Source: Methanococcoides sp. AM1 (GTDB lineage Archaea; Halobacteriota; Methanosarcinia; Methanosarcinales; Methanosarcinaceae). Taken from it: a stretch of DNA of 64,000 nt. The DNA lies in contig NZ_CAAGSW010000001.1 of NCBI RefSeq assembly GCF_900774055.1, positions 389,797 through 453,796 of the forward strand, in the 5' to 3' direction. The notes under the pieces were generated by a model. It saw only the letters and a program-made list of their open reading frames with translations. It was not told the DNA's origin and did not search any database. This document shows positions 54,730 to 62,798 of this stretch, piece by piece (position 1 is the first letter of the stretch; every line of letters starts with the position of its first letter). A program made the translations under genes and the position numbers.

Positions 54730-55836
54730 TTGCTCAATATACTGGTCATAGGAAATGGTCAATGTGGTAACCGTATCCTTGATGCGATAAACAAAGAGGC
54801 TTTTGGTGGTAAAAGCAAATTTGCAAAGTTCTACTCACAGCAGAAATACAAGAGCAATGTTGAGACAATAGCGATCAACACTGCAATGAACGACCTGAAA
54901 GAGATGAGGTTCACCAAAGCAAAGGACAGAGTACATATTCCTCACCTTCACGGAGTCGGTGCAAACCGCAATGTAGGTAAACATGTCTTTGAAGATAACA
55001 AAGCAAACATCATGCGCCAGATCGAGGAAAGGGGAAACTTCGATATCGGGTTTGTGGTTACGTCCGCATCAGGTGGAACAGGTTCATCGTTTACACCTCC
55101 ACTTATCGAGGAATTAAAGAAGAACTATGATTTCCCGATCTATGCAGTAGTTGTCCTTCCATTCAGGGAGGAGGGTACACTCTACCTGCAGAATGCTGCA
55201 TTCTGCCTGAAGGATATACGCGACAGCGGAGTTGACGGTATAATACTTGCTGACAACCAGTTCCTCAAACAGATTGGAGGAGATGTACAATCAGCATACA
55301 ACACCATCAATGATATGATCGCAAAACGCATCCTATTCCTTATCGATGCGTTGGATAGCGAAATGATGATGGTGACCGATCTTGGTGACTTCAAGACAGT
55401 TATGAGTGGTGGTGCAGGGCTTGCAACCATCGGTTTCTATGAAGCTGATAAGGGAACACCAATCAAGTCAGCAATACAAAAGTCACTTTCTCCTTCCGGT
55501 CTTCTGTTCTCAACTGATGTTTACAAGGAAGGCAGCAGGGCAATGGTGATCATAAAAGGTGACAAGTCATACCTGAGCATTGATGAGATATCCACCGAAG
55601 TTGAAAAACTTTCATCATCTGTCGGTCATGTTTTCAAAGGTATCATTGTTAGGAAGGGAGAAACACCCCAGGTACTTACTGTACTAACACTTGAAGTCGC
55701 AGAAGAACTTGAAAATCTTTATTCTGTTGCCGTAGATGCGATCCATCAGGAACGCGAAAAGAAAACAAGGGTTGCAGAGGAAAAAGGAGTCGATCGGGCA
55801 TTCTCCCAGATCGATGGGCTTGAACCTGATTATTAA
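54730..55836 (+). CDS. Divergent FtsZ/tubulin-superfamily GTPase
   Basis: 368 residues starting at TTG 54730, six bases after GGAGG; no ATG fits the N-terminus LNILVIGNGQCGN. The glycine-rich loop GNGQCGNRILDAI and the tubulin signature SASGGTGSSFTPPLIEEL (about residues 114-131) place it in the tubulin/FtsZ superfamily, as does VVVLPFREEG. It differs from canonical FtsZ and CetZ in the T4 loop (GGTGSS rather than GGGTGTG), lacks a CTD peptide for FtsA/SepF binding and has a charged C-terminal helix. It is a non-canonical cytoskeletal GTPase; function unknown. Confidence 0.8.
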   Translation: MLNILVIGNGQCGNRILDAINKEAFGGKSKFAKFYSQQKYKSNVETIAINTAMNDLKEMRFTKAKDRVHIPHLHGVGANRNVGKHVFEDNKANIMRQIEERGNFDIGFVVTSASGGTGSSFTPPLIEELKKNYDFPIYAVVVLPFREEGTLYLQNAAFCLKDIRDSGVDGIILADNQFLKQIGGDVQSAYNTINDMIAKRILFLIDALDSEMMMVTDLGDFKTVMSGGAGLATIGFYEADKGTPIKSAIQKSLSPSGLLFSTDVYKEGSRAMVIIKGDKSYLSIDEISTEVEKLSSSVGHVFKGIIVRKGETPQVLTVLTLEVAEELENLYSVAVDAIHQEREKKTRVAEEKGVDRAFSQIDGLEPDY

Positions 55837-55845
55837 GCATTCTAT

Positions 55846-55866
55846 AATATCCCTTTAAGGGATATT
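55846..55866 (+). terminator. Ten-bp hairpin after the FtsZ-like gene
   Basis: AATATCCCTT (55846-55855) and AAGGGATATT (55857-55866) form near-perfect arms with one central base, followed by TTATAATATTTTTT. It lies 9 bp after the stop and looks like a transcription terminator. Confidence 0.6.
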
Positions 55867-56041
55867 TTATAATATTTTTTAAATATTTTTCCCTAACTGT
55901 GTTCAGCGTTTTATAGTCAGTTTATTACAAAAAATGAGTGTCATCAAAAGGTATTGCTTACTCATGAGAAAACACCATTCACTATAAATAATCCAGAAAA
56001 GAAAAGGAATGTGCAAAGACCTAAAACAAAGCAGGTATAGC

Positions 56042-56725
56042 ATGACAAGTGAACCCAACATAATTGAGATACGAGACCTTACCAAGATATATACCGATGG
56101 TCTTGGGGTCAAAGCACTTGACGGACTGAACATGACCGTAAAGCGCGGAGAGTTCCTTTCAATAATCGGTCCTTCAGGATCAGGAAAGAGCACTTTACTT
56201 CATATGATAGGCATACTGGATACACCTTCCAGCGGGACCATACTGATAGATGGGGAAAATGTAACTATGATGTCTGACAAGGAACGTTCCAGTGCACGCA
56301 ACAAGATGCTGGGTTTTATTTTTCAGTACCATCATTTGATGCCTGATTTTTCTGCACTTGAAAATGTGATGATGCCCCTGCTGATAGCAGGAAAAAGCAA
56401 GCATGAAGCTGAAAAGATAGCAAGCGATCTTCTAAAGGAAGTCGGTCTCGAAGAAAGGATGGATCACCGGCCTAACCAGCTTTCAGGGGGCCAGAACCAG
56501 AGAGTTGCTGTAGCCCGTGCACTGGCAAACGATCCAAAAATAGTAATAGGTGATGAACCTACGGGAAATCTGGACAGCCATTCCAGTGATAAGATATATG
56601 AGCTTCTAAGAAAGCTTAACAGAGAACATGATCAAACTTTCATCCTTGTGACCCACGACGAGAACATGGCCGCAAAGACTGACCGTATCGTACGGATAGT
56701 AGATGGGAAAATAGTCAATGAATGA
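56042..56725 (+). CDS. ABC transporter ATP-binding protein, LolD/MacB type
   Basis: 227 residues from ATG 56042 (MTSEPNIIEIRDLTKIY). Walker A GPSGSGKST, Q-loop FQYHHLMP, signature LSGGQNQR and Walker B IVIGDEPTG are intact; the DKERSSARN and GLEERMDHRPNQ segments are typical of MacB/LolD-type exporters of lipoproteins or antibiotics. No permease gene is next to it: the flanks are a FtsZ-like gene and a DUF296 gene. A longer frame to 56009 is less likely. Confidence 0.9.
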   Translation: MTSEPNIIEIRDLTKIYTDGLGVKALDGLNMTVKRGEFLSIIGPSGSGKSTLLHMIGILDTPSSGTILIDGENVTMMSDKERSSARNKMLGFIFQYHHLMPDFSALENVMMPLLIAGKSKHEAEKIASDLLKEVGLEERMDHRPNQLSGGQNQRVAVARALANDPKIVIGDEPTGNLDSHSSDKIYELLRKLNREHDQTFILVTHDENMAAKTDRIVRIVDGKIVNE

Positions 56726-56741
56726 TCTAAATGGTGGAAAT

Positions 56742-57188
56742 ATGGAATATAGTAAAGGGAATATAGGACGGGTCTTTACCGTAAGGATAGACACTGGAGA
56801 AGACCTGCTAAAAGAACTCGAAGGACTTGCTAAAAAAGAAAGTATTACATCCGCAGCTTTTATCCTGCTGGGTGCTGTGGCTAAAGGAAATCTGGTTATT
56901 GGTCCAAAAGAGAATGCAATACCACCTGAGCCTATGTGGGCTAATTACTCCGAACCGCATGAAGTTATAGGGATCGGAAATATCTTTTCAGAGGAAGGAA
57001 GACCAAAGATACACCTTCACACTGCTGCTGGTCGTGGCGATAATGTGAATGTTGGATGCATGCGCGGAGAAAGTGAGGCTTTTATGGTGCTGGAGGTATT
57101 TATACTGGAAATATCCGGCATGGAGGCTAACCGTGCTTTTGATACTGCAAAAGGATTTGCTCCAATTGCGTTCGGAGCGAAGAAATAA
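56742..57188 (+). CDS. DUF296/PPC-domain protein
   Basis: 148 residues from ATG 56742 with GGTGG upstream. GRVFTVRIDTGEDLLKELEGLAKKESITSAAFILLGAVAKGNLV opens the plants-and-prokaryotes-conserved (PPC) fold, and the HLHTAAGRGDN segment matches its conserved GRxHxH region, which binds a metal in some members. In bacteria and archaea they are mostly uncharacterised, possibly DNA-linked. It begins 17 bp after the ABC gene and is probably in the same transcript. Confidence 0.87.
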   Translation: MEYSKGNIGRVFTVRIDTGEDLLKELEGLAKKESITSAAFILLGAVAKGNLVIGPKENAIPPEPMWANYSEPHEVIGIGNIFSEEGRPKIHLHTAAGRGDNVNVGCMRGESEAFMVLEVFILEISGMEANRAFDTAKGFAPIAFGAKK

Positions 57189-57203
57189 GAAAGGATCAAA
57201 TCT

Positions 57204-57593
57204 TTAAGATTTACCATCAGGGGCCTTTTTCAGAAGGTCCTGAATTACCCTCAGCTTTTCCTTGTTCATTTTCAGTATCTTGTCCTCATAGACCTTGATT
57301 ATATCTGCAAAGTCCACTTTCAGGGAATAATATTTTGCAGGCCTTCCCCTGCACTTTGTCCTTTTATCATCTCTTTCTTCTATCCATCCACGTTCATTAA
57401 GTGAGCGCATGGCAACGCTTACCTCCGGTTGCCTCAGCCCGGTGGCCCTCTCGATGTCCTGTGAGCTCAATTCTTCTACATTGAAAAGACAGGCTATCGA
57501 AAGCGCTTCGATCCTCGGAACGTCAATGCTTTGCAAAAGTGATGATACTTCATATCCTTCATCATCCATTGAAATAATATTTTCACTCCCCAT
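57204..57593 (-). CDS. Winged-helix transcriptional regulator
   Basis: 129 residues. Winged helix at 25-95 (DVPRIEALSIACLFNVEELSSQDIERATGLRQPEVSVAMRSLNERGWIEERDDKRTKCRGRPAKYYSL), resembling archaeal TrmB/MarR-type regulators, followed by a helical dimerisation tail (IIKVYEDKILKMNKEKLRVIQDLLKK). It is divergent from enolase, which suggests, but does not show, that it regulates eno. Confidence 0.78.
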   Translation of the reverse strand: MGSENIISMDDEGYEVSSLLQSIDVPRIEALSIACLFNVEELSSQDIERATGLRQPEVSVAMRSLNERGWIEERDDKRTKCRGRPAKYYSLKVDFADIIKVYEDKILKMNKEKLRVIQDLLKKAPDGKS

Positions 57594-57743
57594 TACAATA
57601 ATAATACTATTACAATATAAATTTATGCTGTTGGAATGTTGAGTATATAAGAATCATGTGATATTAAAGCCTGAAACAAAAATGCGGTAACGATATATAC
57701 TGTAATGTACGATTGGTCAATAGAACGTTCTAATGGTGGAAAC

Positions 57744-59021
57744 ATGAGCTATATTGGCGAAGAAGCAAAGTATACAATTAAAAAAGTACATGCCAGGGAA
57801 ATCCTGGATTCCAGAGGAAATCCTACTGTTGAAGTCGATATCTACACTGCCCAGGGATTTGGAAGGGCAAGTGTGCCTTCAGGGGCATCGACCGGAAGTA
57901 ATGAAGCACTCGAACTAAGGGATAAAGATGCTGACCGTTACAACGGGAAAGGCGTACTTGATGCAGTTGAAAATGTGAACGCAACCTTTGCAAAGGAACT
58001 GCTTGGAATGGACGTTCGCAACCAGCGTGAGATCGATGAGCTGATGATCGCACTGGATGGAACCGATAACAAGATGACCTTTGGTGCCAATGCTATCTTG
58101 GGTGTTTCCATGGCCGTTGCAAAAGCAGCTGCTGATTCACTTAACATGTCACTTTACCGCTACCTTGGCGGAACCAACGCATTTGCAATGCCTGTACCAA
58201 CCATGAACGTACTCAACGGCGGCAAGCATGCTGGTAACGAGCTCTCAATTCAGGAGTTCATGATTCAGCCAAAGGGAGCCGACACTTATTCCAATGCTTT
58301 GAGAATGGGAACCGAGACATACCATGCACTTGGAAAGGTACTTGAAGATAAATATGGTGCATCTGCAACCAACGTCGGTTATGAAGGAGGATATGCTCCA
58401 CCGATCTCAATGACATCCGATGCACTGGATGCTCTCGTGAGTGCTATTGATGAAGCAGGATATACCGAATCAGAGATCACCATCGGCCTTGATGCTGCTG
58501 CATCAGAGTTCTTTGAAGATGGGAAATATTCCATTGATGGGAATATGCTCACACCTGCGGAACTTGTGGATTATTACCTTGAGCTTCTCGACACCTATCC
58601 GATCCTTTCCATTGAGGACCCATTCCATGAAGAGTCATTCGAAGACTTTGCAACGCTTACCACTGAGGCATGGGATACCATCATCGTAGGCGATGATTTG
58701 TTCGTGACAAATGTGGAACGCCTTGCAAAGGGTGTTGAAATGGACGCTGCAAATGCACTCCTGCTCAAGATCAACCAGATAGGTACGATCTCCGAGTCAT
58801 TTGATGCCGCAAACCTTGCGCTTCGCAATGGATACAGTGTTGTGGTAAGCCACCGCTCCGCTGAGACCGAAGATCCAATGATCGCAGACATTTCTGTTGC
58901 AATAGGTGCAGACCTTATCAAGACAGGAGCACCTGCAAGAAGTGAACGCACTGCAAAATACAACCAGTTACTCAGAATAGAAGAAGATCTCGGAGACTCT
59001 GCACGCTATGTGCAGCTCTGA
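57744..59021 (+). CDS. eno: Enolase
   Basis: 425 residues from ATG 57744 with GGTGG eight bases upstream; an in-frame extension to 57705 is rejected. Interconverts 2-phosphoglycerate and phosphoenolpyruvate. Motifs: HAREILDSRGNPTVEVD at the N-terminus, the acidic metal ligands in GLDAAASEFF and SIEDPFHEE and DDLFVTN, the catalytic Lys in LLLKINQIGT, and SHRSAETEDPMIADISVAIG near the C-terminus. Length is standard. Confidence 0.97.
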   Translation: MSYIGEEAKYTIKKVHAREILDSRGNPTVEVDIYTAQGFGRASVPSGASTGSNEALELRDKDADRYNGKGVLDAVENVNATFAKELLGMDVRNQREIDELMIALDGTDNKMTFGANAILGVSMAVAKAAADSLNMSLYRYLGGTNAFAMPVPTMNVLNGGKHAGNELSIQEFMIQPKGADTYSNALRMGTETYHALGKVLEDKYGASATNVGYEGGYAPPISMTSDALDALVSAIDEAGYTESEITIGLDAAASEFFEDGKYSIDGNMLTPAELVDYYLELLDTYPILSIEDPFHEESFEDFATLTTEAWDTIIVGDDLFVTNVERLAKGVEMDAANALLLKINQIGTISESFDAANLALRNGYSVVVSHRSAETEDPMIADISVAIGADLIKTGAPARSERTAKYNQLLRIEEDLGDSARYVQL

Positions 59022-59095
59022 GATTTTTTATTTTAATTTAAGTTTTAATTCTTCTGAATTTATTTTAAATTCATTTTGAACTTGATTTTCCAGAT

Positions 59096-61831
59096 TTAAA
59101 AATCAAAGAGAGAACTCTGTGTTTTCTGATCCGCCTGCTGAGCAGATGCTTCGGTTCCTCTGCAGGTCCTTCTTACAGTTTCGACCTTTTCTTCAGGAGA
59201 TTTATCGAAATCAAAGAGACCTTTTTGTTTTGAATCGTGGTTCAGGGTAGCCACATCAACCCCAAAGACGCCAAGGATACGCTCTACAGGTGGCAACATC
59301 TGCTTCTGTATGTAATAGTCCACATCCAGCGTAATATTGTGCTCACGGACATATTCGGGATCCTCAGCCCGATCTACGAAAAGACCTTTCCCTGCAGTAA
59401 TAACAAATGGTATCCTCTCACCAATTGCCGGGCGAACACCTGTGCGCCTCTGTATATTCTCCACCACAGTAAGATGAGGCTGTTTGTTCTTGTAACTTGA
59501 AGGAGACTTGGAGAAACTCTTTGTAAGCACAAGATCCTCAACAATATCAGCATCCTTCTGCACATCCAGATTGCGCACCCTGTCAACAAGTTCCCTTACA
59601 TGGCGAACAGAGCCATCAATGTCACCTTCCTTTAGTACAAGTTCCAGTACCCTGTTAAGCATCTTCGATGTTAGCTCACACCAGTCGCGGCGCACCGTTT
59701 CCAGTCCCTTTACCTTTATCTTATCTTTCCAGCCATCGTTCGTTGGCTCAAAGATCCACTGGGCATATCTTTTCTTGGCTATCAGAAGAACACGCTTTGC
59801 AGCTGCCTCAAATTCGAGTTCCATAGGATCAGGCAACGATGCTGTGACAATGCTTGCGACCTTCCTTCCCACTAATGCGGAGTCTTCAAGTGAGAACTCA
59901 CTTTCTGCGAACTCCTCGTCACAATCGTTCTTGCAATGAACAAAAACACTGTCGGTATCACCGTAAGCCACAGAGAGCTTCACTAATTTGTCATCCTCTC
60001 TGGGATCAGTGATCTCATCTGTGAGATGAGCTACATTATCCCGGAGAATTATAGTGCCTATCTTGTTGCAAACGATATCCTCGGTCCTTGCTATGTTCCC
60101 CCTGCCTATACTTGTTACAGAATTAGCCATCTGGAGACTATAGAGCCTCGCACGGGCATAACCGGAATAACCATAAAAACTGTTAAGCAGGATCTTCAAA
60201 GCAAGCTGTGTTGCATCAAGAACACGATACTCACCTTCATCGCTTGCCTTTTTCATCAATTGCTTTGTTTTGGTCCTCTGGTCAAGCAAATGTTCAAGAA
60301 CTGAGGGTACAACTCCTTTGAATATGTCGGGCTTAACGAATTCTCCCTTTGAAGGAGAACGGATAATATCTTCTTCAGGATATGAGCCCGGTTTCACAAC
60401 AGTTGTATAACAAAGGTTGTGAGCCATCATAATGGTAGGATAAAGGGATTTGTAGTCCAGAACAATAACATTTTCATGCAAACCTTTCTCAGGCTCAAGT
60501 ACTGCACCACCTTTAAGGTTCTCGTTTTGCTTGCGCCTGAAAGCTGAAGTTTCATCATCCGGTTTTGTGGACATTACCCTGCCCTGTTTACCGAACTCCG
60601 TCATCAGGATATGCTCCACCATATTGGTCTGCCCGCCACTGACCGTATCCTGAAGCAGGATACCACTGACCCTTGATAAAGCAATATATTTGTCAAGAAG
60701 CTTGAGCTTAAGCAAAAGCTCAAGGGCAAGCTCGGAGTCACGCCTGGAATAATCTATGAACTTCCTGATCTTCTCACCGGAATCATTCCAGTGCTCTTCC
60801 ATATCAGCCGGAGCAACGTCCAGTTTTTCCCTGTCTAGCAGTTCCTTTGAAACGTTACGCAGGGTGTATCTTTTCAGGCTGAACTGTTGCCTGATAAGAG
60901 GAAGTGCATCCACGACCACCCTTCCGGGTATCGACACCATTGTGCGACTTATGATCTTGCGGTAACTTAACTGTCTTGAATCCCTTCCTACAATCGGTTT
61001 GATGCCGGCACCTGATTCGTTCAGGGTATTCACCCTATCCACGATATAGGGAACATCAAAATCATTTATGTTGTAACCAGTGATCACGTCAGGATCGTAT
61101 TCCGTGATGATCTCAAAGAACCGGTTAAGAAGATCGGATTCTTCCGTGAATATCTCCACGTCATCGTCAACGCCTTCTACCTCTTTCTTGACCAGTATAA
61201 TGGTACTGTGGCCCTTATAAGCTGGCTCAAAGGCAAAACTTACCATAATAATAGGAGAAACATCAGGTGTAGGCATACCACCGTCATGAGGCAGGCATTC
61301 AATGTCAAAGGCCATATACTTCAGTGGTGCGTTGGCGATCCTGTCAACTTCGGTCAGCTCTGAAGATCTTATGACATTGTCGCAGAGCAGATCACCTTTA
61401 GATATATTGCCATCTTTTTCTGCACTGACCCAGCCCATGCCTTTGAAACCTTTGTCTATAAGGAACCTGTTCCTGAACAGGATGTCCGTTTCATAGATCT
61501 CCCTGACACCCAGCATTCCTGCTACTTCATCCCTTATTTCAGGAACATTACGCGGGTCAAATGTGGTCACCTTTAACATGGGTTGTTTTGTTTCCTGGTA
61601 GCCTATGGGCTCGAACCTCTCGACCACTTCAATGTCCTTTACAACATCGAACCTGTCTTTTATTGTCTGACCCAGCTTCTGGAGATCACCTGATGCACTG
61701 AGATAAAAATAAGGCTCAAATCCCGGAACAAGACAGCAGACGCTCTTTCCATCGTCAGACCTGCCAAAAAGGCGTACTACAGGTCGATCTTCTTCACGGA
61801 AATAGTCAGCATCCAGGATCTGGAAATTCAT
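59096..61831 (-). CDS. polB: Family B DNA polymerase with PCNA-binding tail
   Basis: 911 residues. Exonuclease motifs MAFDIECLP (ExoI), GYNINDFDVPYIVDR (ExoII) and YSRRDSELALEL (ExoIII); polymerase motifs DYKSLYPTIMMAHNL (A), KILLNSFYGYSG (B) and YGDTDSVF (C). This is the replicative or repair polymerase. The 3' end is unusual: the protein runs about 130 residues past the usual archaeal PolB length and ends QSSLFDF, a PCNA-interacting (PIP) motif, with a second related KQKGLFDFDKS upstream. No intein is present. Confidence 0.95.
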   Translation of the reverse strand: MNFQILDADYFREEDRPVVRLFGRSDDGKSVCCLVPGFEPYFYLSASGDLQKLGQTIKDRFDVVKDIEVVERFEPIGYQETKQPMLKVTTFDPRNVPEIRDEVAGMLGVREIYETDILFRNRFLIDKGFKGMGWVSAEKDGNISKGDLLCDNVIRSSELTEVDRIANAPLKYMAFDIECLPHDGGMPTPDVSPIIMVSFAFEPAYKGHSTIILVKKEVEGVDDDVEIFTEESDLLNRFFEIITEYDPDVITGYNINDFDVPYIVDRVNTLNESGAGIKPIVGRDSRQLSYRKIISRTMVSIPGRVVVDALPLIRQQFSLKRYTLRNVSKELLDREKLDVAPADMEEHWNDSGEKIRKFIDYSRRDSELALELLLKLKLLDKYIALSRVSGILLQDTVSGGQTNMVEHILMTEFGKQGRVMSTKPDDETSAFRRKQNENLKGGAVLEPEKGLHENVIVLDYKSLYPTIMMAHNLCYTTVVKPGSYPEEDIIRSPSKGEFVKPDIFKGVVPSVLEHLLDQRTKTKQLMKKASDEGEYRVLDATQLALKILLNSFYGYSGYARARLYSLQMANSVTSIGRGNIARTEDIVCNKIGTIILRDNVAHLTDEITDPREDDKLVKLSVAYGDTDSVFVHCKNDCDEEFAESEFSLEDSALVGRKVASIVTASLPDPMELEFEAAAKRVLLIAKKRYAQWIFEPTNDGWKDKIKVKGLETVRRDWCELTSKMLNRVLELVLKEGDIDGSVRHVRELVDRVRNLDVQKDADIVEDLVLTKSFSKSPSSYKNKQPHLTVVENIQRRTGVRPAIGERIPFVITAGKGLFVDRAEDPEYVREHNITLDVDYYIQKQMLPPVERILGVFGVDVATLNHDSKQKGLFDFDKSPEEKVETVRRTCRGTEASAQQADQKTQSSLFDF

Positions 61832-61937
61832 GGAACTACTTAATGTGAAGGCATAATATATGCTTTGTTGTCAAAACAAAACAGAAAACAGATCAAATCG
61901 CAAAAAACAAGTAAAACATAATCAATGAAAGGCAAAG

Positions 61938-62046
61938 TGCCCGGAGCGTGACTCGAACACGCGACCTCCAGATTTCTCAGGAGATTTGGACGCTCGGTTA
62001 AAAGTCCCTATGAGTCTGGCGCCCCAACCAACTAGGCTATCCGGGC
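61938..62046 (-). tRNA. tRNA-Met (CAT) with a 35-nt intron
   Basis: Acceptor stem GCCCGGA/TCCGGGC plus A73, D arm GCCT...GGGC, anticodon stem CCAGA/TCTGG, T arm GCGTG-TTCGAGT-CACGC all pair. Between CTCATA and A lies an intron at 61974-62008. CTCA pairs with TGAG as the central helix of a bulge-helix-bulge motif with three-base bulges TAG and AAA, cut after the second base of each, giving a spliced loop CTCATAA. Anticodon CAT with A73 fits elongator tRNA-Met, which carries introns in several euryarchaea; tRNA-Ile2 (lysidine-like agmatidine type) is less likely. Confidence 0.93.
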
Positions 62047-62130
62047 ATTGCAGCACCTAAATGGACATAGTGATATTAAAGCGTATCGATTGACATCAAC
62101 ATCCTTTTGAATTTTTAAAAAAGGACCGGA

Positions 62131-62670
62131 TCAGAATCCGGTCGCTTCAGCAAGATCAAATACTGTCGTGCTGTCATCGGTGTTACCCTTGACAAGGAAC
62201 ACGAAATTCTCATTGGTCCATACGTAGTGATAACGTGGGACCTGTTCACCATTTAGTGTAATGTGCTTTGTGATAAGCGTTGCATCATGATCATTGAATG
62301 ATTCTTCTACGAACCTCTCAACTATAGAATCTGGGAAACCAGCCTTGTAAGTAGTTGCAAACTGTTCTGCAGCCTCATCACTTTCCAACTCAACAGCTGT
62401 AATGAAATAGTCCACAGAATCAAGCTGGTATATGCCTTCAGACGCCTGAACGATACCAGATACATCCGCATAGTCTGTTTTTATATCTTCTACCTCAAGA
62501 GAACGAGCACCAAGGTATTCGAAACCTTCAGGAACATTTTCCAGCACTACACCATCAACACTGAGATCAGTGTTTGTTATAGGGTCCTCCGGCTCAGCCG
62601 GTTCTGTACATCCTGACATTGCAACAAGTAGCAATGCAATGAGAGAAATCATCAATACCTTCATATTCAT
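62131..62670 (-). CDS. Predicted lipoprotein of unknown function
   Basis: 179 residues. Signal peptide LMISLIALLLVAMSGC ends in the lipobox MSGC, then an acidic linker (TEPAEPEDP). The remainder is a globular, mixed alpha/beta domain (DLSVDGVVLENVPEGFEYLGARSLEVEDIKTDYADVSGI...). It should be anchored on the outer face of the membrane. No family recognised. The second in-frame ATG (62664) may be the true start. Confidence 0.78.
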   Translation of the reverse strand: MNMKVLMISLIALLLVAMSGCTEPAEPEDPITNTDLSVDGVVLENVPEGFEYLGARSLEVEDIKTDYADVSGIVQASEGIYQLDSVDYFITAVELESDEAAEQFATTYKAGFPDSIVERFVEESFNDHDATLITKHITLNGEQVPRYHYVWTNENFVFLVKGNTDDSTTVFDLAEATGF

Positions 62671-62798
62671 CTTAAAGACCTCATTGTTCTAAGTTAGAAT
62701 GAGATACAATAAGAATATAAGGTATTTTAATTTATCGAAAACCCTGACAAAAAAAAGAAATGTTAGAAGGGTTTGCACCCTTCTTAAATTTTAGTTAT

